Shown here piece after piece: positions 15,981 through 22,105 of a stretch of 23,121 nt of DNA; positions within the stretch are counted from its first letter, which is position 1, and each line of letters begins with the position of its first letter. Made by a program: the position numbers and the translations under genes. This stretch comes from a virus: positions 1-23,121 of IMG/VR virus record IMGVR_UViG_3300021138_000182; one strand, written 5' to 3'. Below the pieces are notes generated by a model that did no database searches, had not been told where the DNA came from, and saw only the letters and a program-made list of their open reading frames with translations.

Positions 15981-15993
15981 GGCAAAGTGTCAA
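15965..15993 (-). promoter_or_regulatory. Consensus sigma-70 promoter for dnaJ-def-clpA
   Basis: Minus strand TTGACA (15993-15988), spacer of exactly 17 nt, TATAAT (15970-15965), a 12/12 match to the host housekeeping consensus. Predicted start near 15958, giving a leader of about 33 nt to the dnaJ ATG. Expected to be active early from host RNA polymerase. Confidence 0.85.
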
Positions 15994-15997
15994 GAAA

Positions 15998-16207
15998 TTA
16001 TTTTTTATCTGGAACTACTTCTGCACCTTCTAATTTTTTATGCACTTTGATTTTCTTGCAGTCTTGTGCTGGTTGTCCAGTTTTCTTATCGATAACTGGC
16101 TTGCCTGCCTTGTCTAGTTTGTCGTGGCAAACTTCTTTTACTTCTGCTTCAGCAAATGCCACTCCGACAAAGGCTGTTGCTAATAATGCTACTAATAGTT
16201 TTTTCAT
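15998..16207 (-). CDS. Small secreted (periplasmic) protein, unknown function
   Basis: A 69-residue protein with a clear Sec signal peptide: MKK, a hydrophobic core, and an AFA|E cleavage site after residue 19. The mature 50 residues are Lys-rich and polar with two cysteines (C27, C50) that could form a disulfide (EVCHDKLDKAGKP, PAQDCKKIKVHKK). The start at 16207 is supported by AAAGGA 6-7 nt upstream; a longer in-frame extension has no RBS and would bury the signal peptide. The signal-peptide style resembles small exported proteins of Betaproteobacteria, so it may be host-derived. It ends just before the dnaJ promoter and follows the lysis-type genes. Confidence 0.75.
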   Translation of the reverse strand: MKKLLVALLATAFVGVAFAEAEVKEVCHDKLDKAGKPVIDKKTGQPAQDCKKIKVHKKLEGAEVVPDKK

Positions 16208-16217
16208 TTTATTTCCT

Positions 16218-16853
16218 TTAAATGATTGGATCAAGTTGTGGTGCAGGAGCCGGCTTGCCCCCAAACCCTACTACTACTTCTGCTGTTGTTGTTGCAACTG
16301 GAGTTGCTCCCCAACTTGGTGCTGGGTCAACTGCTGTTGTTGTAGGTGCGCTTCCAAACCCGCCTGGAGTAGGTACTGCGGAGGGTGTACCGAATCCTCC
16401 TGGCGCAGGTGTGCCAAATGCTGATGAGCCAAATGCTGGTGGGGTGACTGTTGAACCGACATTTCCAAATCCTCCTAATGGTTGTGAGCCAAAGGAGTTA
16501 GTAACTGCTGGCACACTGGGTGTTGGGCTTGTTGGAGATGGTGTACGATCCCAACCTTTATTTGCTGCATCTAATGCTGCTCGCTGTGCATCCTTGTCTC
16601 CATTTGACAACATAATACCGGACAATGTACCTGTTAAGAATGTAGCAATAGGAATAATAAGTTCAAAGAACTTTTGGTCAATGGGGCTAATAGCATTAAG
16701 TGGCTGTGTTACAAATATCAAAGAATATAATACCACAAACACAATACCGGTCAAGGTTAATGCTAGACAGATACCGATGAAGAATTTCAATCGAGCCATT
16801 AACTGCTCTTCGGTATATAAAATAGGTTGATGTTGTTGGTTATTATTTTCCAC
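16218..16853 (-). CDS. Two-TM membrane protein with FG/Pro-rich tail; holin candidate
   Basis: A 211-residue protein. GTG at 16853 is chosen because AAGGAG stands 6 nt upstream (16860-16865). The earlier ATG at 16943 would overlap the previous gene by 101 nt and add a basic Gln-rich stretch. From GTG, residues 24-48 and 62-82 are strongly hydrophobic (ICLALTLTGIVFVVLYSLIF and LIIPIATFLTGTLSGIML), giving a hairpin topology. Residues about 100-211 are low-complexity Pro/Thr/Gly/Phe with repeated GGFG and AFG. Two TM segments near an endolysin make a holin role possible, but the long tail is unusual for a holin and the call is uncertain. It lies 10 nt upstream of the secreted-protein gene. Confidence 0.72.
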   Translation of the reverse strand: MENNNQQHQPILYTEEQLMARLKFFIGICLALTLTGIVFVVLYSLIFVTQPLNAISPIDQKFFELIIPIATFLTGTLSGIMLSNGDKDAQRAALDAANKGWDRTPSPTSPTPSVPAVTNSFGSQPLGGFGNVGSTVTPPAFGSSAFGTPAPGGFGTPSAVPTPGGFGSAPTTTAVDPAPSWGATPVATTTAEVVVGFGGKPAPAPQLDPII

Positions 16854-17160
16854 AATTCGCTCCTTGGGCTGTTGCTGGGGTTGAACAACACGGCGTCGGC
16901 GCGACGGAAGCCAACGGTTTAATATCTGCTTTAGTTGGGTCATCTTTTGGTGGTCCTAATCTCGGGTCTCTTTGACCTTTAAAAATATGTTCGGGGCAGG
17001 TTCTTGTAACATCACAAGTAGGAAACTTGCATAGTTCCTTGTCCCAGTTTAGTGGATCTTGGCAAGGATAGCGGAATCTATCCCCGCTACACATAGCCAT
17101 GAGTACTGGTATTGCGATTACTACCGCCGCCCATCTCATTAATTTATGATCGTGCATCAT
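16843..17160 (-). CDS. Cys-rich membrane-anchored or secreted protein
   Basis: A 105-residue protein starting MMHDHKLMRWAAVV, with one hydrophobic segment (9-24), then a Cys-rich part (SGDRFRYPCQDP, WDKELCKFPTC, RTCPEHIFKG), a charged Pro-rich part and CCSTP near the end. The segment ends AMC, but Met before Cys does not fit a lipobox, so a signal anchor is more likely. GGAG stands 8 nt before ATG 17160. The stop overlaps the next gene's GTG start by 11 nt. I recall related proteins next to lysis genes in other phages but no function is known to me. Confidence 0.7.
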   Translation of the reverse strand: MMHDHKLMRWAAVVIAIPVLMAMCSGDRFRYPCQDPLNWDKELCKFPTCDVTRTCPEHIFKGQRDPRLGPPKDDPTKADIKPLASVAPTPCCSTPATAQGANCGK

Positions 17161-17182
17161 TGTGTTTTGCTCCTTTTGGCTG

Positions 17183-17797
17183 TCAAGCGCCTAATACCTG
17201 TAATGCTTTGTAGTATTTTTCTTTTCTATCGTCTAGGCCTAGAATACCGCCATTAATGCGTTTGGTCATTGTTACAATGTCGACGCTGTCTGCATATTGG
17301 TTTAAGTTATTGGCTTCCCAGAACCAGCAAGCACTTTGCACACAACCTTCGAATGTTTTTAAATATTCGCTGGCATCGTCGATGCTGATTTCTAGGCTAT
17401 CAGCAAACGCTTGGTAATTTGAACGACCAGTTAACTGAATAAGCCCACGACCGCAGAACTTCCAACCATCGCCCGATTCTTCTGGGCCATTGCCCATACG
17501 ACCGGCATAGGCTCTGTTGGCAATCTTTTCTTGATTGTGAGCATATTGTGTGGCGTTGTCTGCGTTAAAATAACGAGGCCATACACGCACTAGGCTTTCT
17601 GCTTTGTAGTTTAGGTTTTCTTTAATAAAATTAAAATTACCACTTTCGTGAGCACATTGTGCTAGAAAGGCCGCTATGCGTTGTGGCGTATTAATTTCAT
17701 AGTCTGGCAATGCCCGTGATAGAGCATCAAACCAATGATCCAAATAAGGATTCTTTGGTATAATTTGTGCTAATTGTTCTTTTGTTAGTGCTGTCAT
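17183..17797 (-). CDS. Endolysin, GH19 chitinase-like lysozyme
   Basis: Peptidoglycan hydrolase for lysis. A 204-residue single-domain protein of the GH19 class: AAFLAQCAHESGNF, with E51 as the probable catalytic acid, ENLNYKAESL (E60, second candidate), NRAYAGRMGNGPEESGDGWK, and the family's GRGLIQLTGRSNY. There is no signal peptide or cell-wall binding domain, so it needs a holin or another export route. It lies 3 nt after the 86-residue gene and 22 nt before the next, within a run of membrane and lipoprotein genes. AGGAT stands upstream of ATG 17797. Confidence 0.93.
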   Translation of the reverse strand: MTALTKEQLAQIIPKNPYLDHWFDALSRALPDYEINTPQRIAAFLAQCAHESGNFNFIKENLNYKAESLVRVWPRYFNADNATQYAHNQEKIANRAYAGRMGNGPEESGDGWKFCGRGLIQLTGRSNYQAFADSLEISIDDASEYLKTFEGCVQSACWFWEANNLNQYADSVDIVTMTKRINGGILGLDDRKEKYYKALQVLGA

Positions 17798-17800
17798 ATT

Positions 17801-18061
17801 TTATCCTGCTAAACTTGCTAGTGTGATCAATCCTGTTATAGCAGTATTTAACATTTCTAGATTAGCCATGTCATTCATACTCTGCTGAATTCTTGCTGTA
17901 TTGTTAAGATCTGATATGGCCTGCATGTACTCTTCTTTGGTAAGTTGCCCTGCCTTAAACATTTCTGTATATTGATTAGCGGTGTTGGCCGCTTGTTGAA
18001 TCGCTGGATCAGGACTTGTAAAGGCTTGTCCTAGTTGGCCTTGGAATGTTTCTACGCTCAT
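17801..18061 (-). CDS. Small helical protein of the lysis cassette, unknown function
   Basis: An 86-residue protein starting MSVETFQGQLGQAFTS. The middle is helical and polar (AGQLTKEEYMQAISDL), and the C-terminal 20 residues are hydrophobic (LNTAITGLITLASLAG), enough for an amphipathic helix or one short membrane segment. Its ATGA overlaps the lipoprotein gene stop, and the endolysin starts 3 nt after it. It could assist lysis, for instance as a pinholin or antiholin-like factor, but no known family is recognised. Confidence 0.68.
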   Translation of the reverse strand: MSVETFQGQLGQAFTSPDPAIQQAANTANQYTEMFKAGQLTKEEYMQAISDLNNTARIQQSMNDMANLEMLNTAITGLITLASLAG

Positions 18062-18459
18062 CTTGGTCTCTTTCCTATAATAGTTTGCATTGTGTCAGCG
18101 TTTGACTCTACGCTGGTGAATTTAATTTTACAAAACCCTGGACTCACTTTATCAAACTTAGCATATTGATCTGCTAGACCTTGTGCTATAGTATGTAAAT
18201 CTTTACTGGCGCTGATAACCTGTTCATTTCTCGGCACATGTTCGCTGTATAGAACAAATAATTGTGTATCATTTGCTACCTTAACAGCATTGGCCTTGCT
18301 GGCCGCAGGATCATCGCATTGTGATTTGGCCAATTGTGCTTCTGCACGAATATCAGTGATCAACTTATATTCATTAGGATCGTAGTGTGTCATTAGATAC
18401 GCATCGATTACAGTGCATCCTGATAACAACATCAACGGTAATAACAATAGTTTTTTCAT
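18058..18459 (-). CDS. Lipoprotein, lysis cassette
   Basis: A 133-residue protein. Signal peptide MKKLLLLPLMLLSG|C with a good lipobox; C15 would be lipidated and the protein sorted to the outer membrane. The mature part is helical (DIRAEAQLAKSQCDD, ISASKDLHTIAQGLADQY) with cysteines in AKSQCDDP and PGFCKIKF that may pair. It could be an accessory spanin-like factor. ATGA overlaps on both sides tie it to the preceding small lipoprotein and to the 86-residue gene. Confidence 0.75.
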   Translation of the reverse strand: MKKLLLLPLMLLSGCTVIDAYLMTHYDPNEYKLITDIRAEAQLAKSQCDDPAASKANAVKVANDTQLFVLYSEHVPRNEQVISASKDLHTIAQGLADQYAKFDKVSPGFCKIKFTSVESNADTMQTIIGKRPR

Positions 18460-18734
18460 TTTATGCTATCGAATATTTTCTTTTGTGCGTTATACCATTC
18501 AATCCAATTATCTACTTTGACTTTACACTCGTAGTATTGACCGTAATTAGTAGTGACACTGGATAACACTTGACTTAATTCTATAGGTTTATCTGAATCT
18601 AATTTTGCTAGATCAGGGCAGGCTGTGATTAAGTCTTGTGGAACATCGGGGAACTTGACAACAACAGGAACTCCGTTGTCATTGCAGGCCGCGAGTAATA
18701 GTAGGGGAAACAACATAACTAATAAGCGTTTCAT
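18456..18734 (-). CDS. Small lipoprotein, candidate o-spanin (Rz1-like)
   Basis: A 92-residue protein. Signal peptide with lipobox LLLAA|C (C17). The mature chain has FPDVPQDLITACPDLAKL and YYECKVKVDNWIEWYNAQKK, including two cysteines and an aromatic C-terminus. It starts inside the stop codon of the inner-membrane coiled-coil protein (ATGA overlap), the usual arrangement of an i-spanin/o-spanin pair. In that model it sits in the outer membrane and fuses the membranes after peptidoglycan breakdown. The assignment rests on context, lipobox and size. Confidence 0.75.
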   Translation of the reverse strand: MKRLLVMLFPLLLLAACNDNGVPVVVKFPDVPQDLITACPDLAKLDSDKPIELSQVLSSVTTNYGQYYECKVKVDNWIEWYNAQKKIFDSIK

Positions 18735-19192
18735 TTTGTTTCCCCTGTGTTGTTGAATGGGTTAGTGGCCGCGTTGTTCAAGATTTTAACCACAATGGGA
18801 TCTAATTTACATTCAGCATTGATTATTTTTTCATTGACCTGTATTTCTTTTTGTAATTGAACCTGCACATCGTGTATGACTTGTTTCTGTTTAACAATCT
18901 TGGTTTCGATGACAGTATTGACTTCTTTTGATTGCTCTTCGGCCAGTTTAACTTTTTCTTCGGCTTCTCTAACCTTGGCACGCCACGACATTTCGTTGGC
19001 ATAACTGCCGTAACCATAAACACCTGCTACCATTAAAACGGTTGCTAGGATACGGATTAATTCTTTATATGGACGAAGCGGGGGTAAAAAATTAAGAAAT
19101 AGTCCTAGAACATATAGTCCAGCACCTAAACCTAAAACACACAAAATTGCTAATTGTAATAAACTATCTGGAATGAAGTTTAAAAACCACAC
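18731..19192 (-). CDS. Inner-membrane coiled-coil protein, candidate i-spanin (Rz-like)
   Basis: A 153-residue protein from GTG 19192. Residues 11-33 and 46-64 are membrane segments, followed by a long charged coiled coil (70-122, REAEEKVKLAEEQSKEVNT) and the end AECKLDPIVVKILNNAA. This fits an inner-membrane spanin with a periplasmic rod. GTG 19192 is chosen because AGGTGG stands just upstream and it begins 1 nt after the previous gene's stop. An in-frame GTG at 19225 would add 11 residues and overlap the previous gene. The next gene, a small lipoprotein, overlaps by ATGA, supporting a spanin pair. Two TM segments rather than one is unusual for Rz. Confidence 0.72.
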   Translation of the reverse strand: MWFLNFIPDSLLQLAILCVLGLGAGLYVLGLFLNFLPPLRPYKELIRILATVLMVAGVYGYGSYANEMSWRAKVREAEEKVKLAEEQSKEVNTVIETKIVKQKQVIHDVQVQLQKEIQVNEKIINAECKLDPIVVKILNNAATNPFNNTGETK

Positions 19193-19193
19193 A

Positions 19194-19952
19194 TTACCAC
19201 CTATTTTTTTGGATGACAACCGCACGGGTACCGTTTCTAATTAGAAACTTGTCTCCAACCTTGTTGATATCATAATTTCCGAGATATTTGTTTAAGAAAG
19301 TAACTTGACTATTACTGCTTTCATCTAGTGACAATGCACCAGGTAGTGTTTCTTTTACGGCATCGTATTCACCAATGGCGACTAATATTGCTTCAACATC
19401 ACCGCTGTATGGTTTGCTAAAGGTCAGTGTGTTGTCTGACTCTAGAGCAACATCTACGCTGCCTTGATCGAAAAACTCTTGCACATCTGTAGTTTTGATT
19501 TCTAAAATTTTAGAGTGATATTCTGCAGGTGTTGTGGGAATAGTTTCCATTACAGCCTCTTCGCTGAACTCAACACTGCTTGGTGCGGTTTGATAACGGA
19601 ATCTCCAATTGTGATTATCAGTTAATTGGCTAACACCTCTCAATAGATCTCTCAGTTGTTCTGCTAGTTTAGGAGTGCGCTCTAGTTCAACAAACACTTG
19701 ATATTGTCCGTCGTGTTCTTCGCCAGTGCTCATATCAGCATCTAGTACAAAAGTATATCCTTTTTCGATAAACTCCACTAGGTCAATTGCTGGGTGTTTT
19801 TCTTTAACACGGAATCCTAGAACAACAATGTCTTGATCCTCGCCCATTTTGCTTTCGTAGCGATCTACTGTAAAAACTTCATTGACACAGTTTTTAAGAT
19901 CCTTGGGGCGCAGGCTTTCGTTCAATTTAGATTGCTGCTGTTTGGTCTTCAT
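19194..19952 (-). CDS. Conserved late phage protein, unknown function
   Basis: A 252-residue protein starting MKTKQQQSKLNESLRPKDLK. An N-terminal region (to about 110) contains DRYESKMGEDQDIVVLGFRV and FVLDADMSTGEEHDGQYQVFVELERTPK. The second half has FSKPYSGDVEAILVAIGEY and ends YDINKVGDKFLIRNGTRAVV. No catalytic motif, signal peptide or TM is seen. It overlaps the preceding 177-residue gene by 26 nt, and both probably come from the late promoter at 20480. I recall homologues as hypothetical proteins in T4-like aquatic phages, so a virion or assembly role is likely but unproven. Confidence 0.75.
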   Translation of the reverse strand: MKTKQQQSKLNESLRPKDLKNCVNEVFTVDRYESKMGEDQDIVVLGFRVKEKHPAIDLVEFIEKGYTFVLDADMSTGEEHDGQYQVFVELERTPKLAEQLRDLLRGVSQLTDNHNWRFRYQTAPSSVEFSEEAVMETIPTTPAEYHSKILEIKTTDVQEFFDQGSVDVALESDNTLTFSKPYSGDVEAILVAIGEYDAVKETLPGALSLDESSNSQVTFLNKYLGNYDINKVGDKFLIRNGTRAVVIQKNRW

Positions 19953-20460
19953 TGCCTGTTTCCTCTTGTGCTACTTCTCCGGTGTCTGCATTGCCATCAT
20001 TTTTATAACGCATCAATTCAGCCATCTGATTGTGTTCTTGGTTTTCTTTACCTGTGTAGACATCCTGCATCAATTTTTTAGGCATAGTAATTTCTACGAC
20101 CCAAACTGGATGTGCATCAATCTTACCTTTCTTAGTGCCTGGACGATAGTCGGCAGGTGTTTTAATCTTGCGTGGAATTAATACGTGTTCTTTTTTATAA
20201 ACAACTTCGCAGCCGTAATCACCCAGGCGCTTGGCACCCTCTGGATCTGGCATCTCATCTTCATTCCACATTAGGCTGCATTTAACAAAATATCTACCAA
20301 CATCGGGTCCGGCAACTAGTTCGCCTTCTTCCCAGTTCTTAAAAACATAGATATCTAACTCATCAAATACTCGTTCGAAATCTTTGACAACCTTAAATGC
20401 GTCATTGTTCTCGCTGAGTGTTTGAATGTTTTTAATTACTTCTATGATATCGTGCGCCAT
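19927..20460 (-). CDS. Conserved late phage protein, unknown function
   Basis: A 177-residue acidic protein starting MAHDIIEVIKNIQTLSENND, with VGRYFVKCSLMWNEDEMPDP, RLGDYGCEVVYKK, YRPGTKKGKIDAHPVWVVE and TMPKKLMQDVYTG, and a polar acidic tail. It forms a pair with the following 252-residue gene. An exact T4-type late box lies about 20 nt before the ATG, with AGGA in between, so it is a late gene. I recall relatives in many T4-like aquatic phages without a known role. Confidence 0.8.
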   Translation of the reverse strand: MAHDIIEVIKNIQTLSENNDAFKVVKDFERVFDELDIYVFKNWEEGELVAGPDVGRYFVKCSLMWNEDEMPDPEGAKRLGDYGCEVVYKKEHVLIPRKIKTPADYRPGTKKGKIDAHPVWVVEITMPKKLMQDVYTGKENQEHNQMAELMRYKNDGNADTGEVAQEETGNEDQTAAI

Positions 20461-20605
20461 GAGATATTCCTATATCTTATATTTATATGATCGAATATGT
20501 AAAGCAGATTAAGATGCTGATCCATTTTTACCCCCTTTTGTCTGGTATTTTTAATTCGAATGTAAATATCTATGCAGGTCGATCTTCAATTTACGGAGGC
20601 ATAAT
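20461..20605. other. Divergent intergenic region between the late pair and phoH
   Basis: 145 nt. The minus-strand side holds the late box for the 20460 gene. On the plus strand, TTGTCT followed by an AT-rich spacer and TGTAAA could be a weak promoter for phoH, but it is far from consensus. A run of five C within CCATTTTTACCCCCTTTTG has no obvious meaning. The phoH Shine-Dalgarno GGAGG is at 20595-20599. Confidence 0.5.
20480..20487 (-). promoter_or_regulatory. T4-type late promoter, exact TATAAATA
   Basis: Minus strand TATAAATA, 20 nt before ATG 20460. It is the second exact late box of the window and probably drives 20460-19194 and possibly the lysis cassette behind it. Confidence 0.65.
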
Positions 20606-21364
20606 TTGTCCAGAGCAAGAAGACGTAACGAGAAAGAGCAGGTTCAGCGTGATCCACGCTTCCAACCTGACACAAATAACTTGATTCAAATCAAGCCTTA
20701 TTTGAAAAGAAATAAGCAGGTAACAATTGTTCCACGCAACCTAGCACAAGAGCAATATCTAGAACTGCTGAAAAATCCCAAGAAATTCATTGTATTTGCC
20801 ATCGGGCCAGCAGGCACGGGTAAAACAATGTTGGGTGTACAGATGGCTATTAAACAGTTAAAGGAGGGGATGATTAGTAAAATCATTATAACCAGGCCAG
20901 CTGTAAGTGTAGATGAGGAGCATGGTTTCCTACCAGGAACCTTAAATCAAAAGATGGAACCTTGGACTCGTCCTATCATGGATGTATTTGAGGAATATTA
21001 CCATCCAAAAGAAATAGCAGAAATGCTAGAAGATGGCGTTATTGAAATTGCCCCTCTAGCGATGATGCGCGGTCGCACATTTAAGAACGCCTTTATAGTA
21101 GCCGACGAATGTCAGAATACTACCACTGGTCAAATGAAAATGTTATTAACTAGATTAGGCGACGGAAGTCGTATGGTAGTTACTGGTGATTTAAATCAAG
21201 CAGATAGACCACATGAAAACGGATTGCTAGAATTTTGTAATTTATACGGACAAGGGGGTGATTCGCGTATGATTGCTATGGCAAAGTTTGAATCGAAACA
21301 TGTGGAAAGACATCCGGTTGTAAGAGAAGTATTATCAATTTATAAGGAAACTCCTATTGATTAA
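20606..21364 (+). CDS. phoH: PhoH-like P-loop ATPase
   Basis: A 252-residue protein. TTG at 20606 is chosen as start because GGAGG stands 6 nt upstream (20595-20599). A basic N-terminus (MSRARRRNEK) is followed by the PhoH ATPase domain: Walker A GPAGTGKT (67-74), ITRPAVSVDEEHGFLPG (95-110), MMRGRTFKNA, Walker B with VADEC (164-168) and VTGDLNQAD. PhoH homologues are common in marine phages; a role in RNA metabolism or phosphate response is discussed but unproven. It is on the strand opposite to nearly all other genes and is closed by a strong terminator, so it is a self-contained unit. Confidence 0.95.
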   Translation: MSRARRRNEKEQVQRDPRFQPDTNNLIQIKPYLKRNKQVTIVPRNLAQEQYLELLKNPKKFIVFAIGPAGTGKTMLGVQMAIKQLKEGMISKIIITRPAVSVDEEHGFLPGTLNQKMEPWTRPIMDVFEEYYHPKEIAEMLEDGVIEIAPLAMMRGRTFKNAFIVADECQNTTTGQMKMLLTRLGDGSRMVVTGDLNQADRPHENGLLEFCNLYGQGGDSRMIAMAKFESKHVERHPVVREVLSIYKETPID

Positions 21365-21394
21365 TGTATAAAATAACACTGATTTATTAAGAGG

Positions 21395-21440
21395 AAACCG
21401 CGTAGTATCGACCTGCATCGACTACGCGGTTTTGTTATTT
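21395..21440 (+). terminator. Strong intrinsic terminator after phoH
   Basis: AAACCGCGTAGT (21395-21406) and ACTACGCGGTTT (21421-21432) form a perfect 12-bp GC-rich stem, with CGA/TCG able to pair inside the loop, followed by TTTTGTTATTTTT. It lies 30 nt after the phoH stop. Confidence 0.9.
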
Positions 21441-21477
21441 TTAAATGTATTATTACTAAATAAAAGTGAGGATCGCG

Positions 21478-21513
21478 ATGTTGGAAGCATCCACCCTCTC
21501 TAACAGTTTATAA
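21478..21513 (+). CDS. Possible 11-residue leader peptide before the homing endonuclease
   Basis: ATG at 21478 with GAGGA five bases upstream opens a frame MLEASTLSNSL that stops with TAA at 21511-21513. The stop overlaps the AAGGA used by the next gene (21512-21516), whose ATG is at 21527, so a ribosome ending here could reinitiate. The frame is too short to be judged by sequence statistics. Confidence 0.3.
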   Translation: MLEASTLSNSL

Positions 21514-21526
21514 GGAACTATCAGCA

Positions 21527-22105
21527 ATGTATTTACAATACTATGTCTATGCCTATTTGAGAAAAGATGGCACTCCGTATTATATAGGAAAGGGACAAGG
21601 ATATCGTGCCCGATCAAAAGAACATCTTGTTAAACCTCCAAAAGATCGATCTAGAATAGTATATTTAGAAAAGAATCTTACAGACCTCGGAGCACTTGCA
21701 ATCGAACGTAGGATGATTAGATGGTATGGTCGAAAAGATTTAGGAACAGGTATACTTCATAATAGAACAGATGGCGGAGATGGTGCATCTGGGGCTATTC
21801 GATCAGAAGAATTTAAACAAAGTGTTAGCCAACGATTTAAGGGCAGGGTTAGTCCTACTAAAGGAACAGTTGCGTGGAATAAAGGGATTCCTATGTCTGA
21901 TAATGCTAAACAAAAGGCTTCTCAGAAATTAAAAGGAATGACAGCTTGGAACAAGGGAATCCCAGTAACCGACGAATCAAATATTAAACGTAAAGCAAAA
22001 CAAACAGGCATATTAAAACCAATTATAGTTTGCCCCTATTGCGGGAAAGAAGGAGGCAAACCTGCGATGATAAGGCATCACTTTGATAATTGTAAATTAT
22101 TGTAA
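21527..22105 (+). CDS. GIY-YIG homing endonuclease with NUMOD3 repeats and zinc finger
   Basis: A 192-residue free-standing homing endonuclease. The N-terminal GIY-YIG domain has YVYAYLRKDGTPYYIGKG (6-23, with GTPYYIG for the second half of the motif), R26 and catalytic E60 in ALAIERRMIRWYG. Residues 92-160 contain NUMOD3-type repeats: SEEFKQSVSQRFKGR and two copies of AWNKGIP (116-122, 140-146). The C-terminus has CPYCGKEGG (C169, C172) with H184/H185 and C189, probably a zinc finger for DNA recognition. No intron boundaries are seen. It sits between phoH and gp44 against the main strand, a typical place for a selfish gene inserted into a replication cluster. Its 3' end overlaps the 3' end of gp44 by 9 nt. 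Confidence 0.93.
   Translation: MYLQYYVYAYLRKDGTPYYIGKGQGYRARSKEHLVKPPKDRSRIVYLEKNLTDLGALAIERRMIRWYGRKDLGTGILHNRTDGGDGASGAIRSEEFKQSVSQRFKGRVSPTKGTVAWNKGIPMSDNAKQKASQKLKGMTAWNKGIPVTDESNIKRKAKQTGILKPIIVCPYCGKEGGKPAMIRHHFDNCKLL

Noticed and set aside
16222-16830. A 202-residue plus-strand frame antisense to the FG-rich membrane protein
   Set aside because: It mirrors the low-complexity Pro/Gly codons of the minus-strand gene, has no ribosome binding site in context and runs against the operon.
16854-16943. ATG 16943 as the start of the two-TM protein
   Set aside because: It gives a 101-nt overlap with the Cys-rich gene and a weakly spaced SD; GTG 16853 has AAGGAG at 6 nt.
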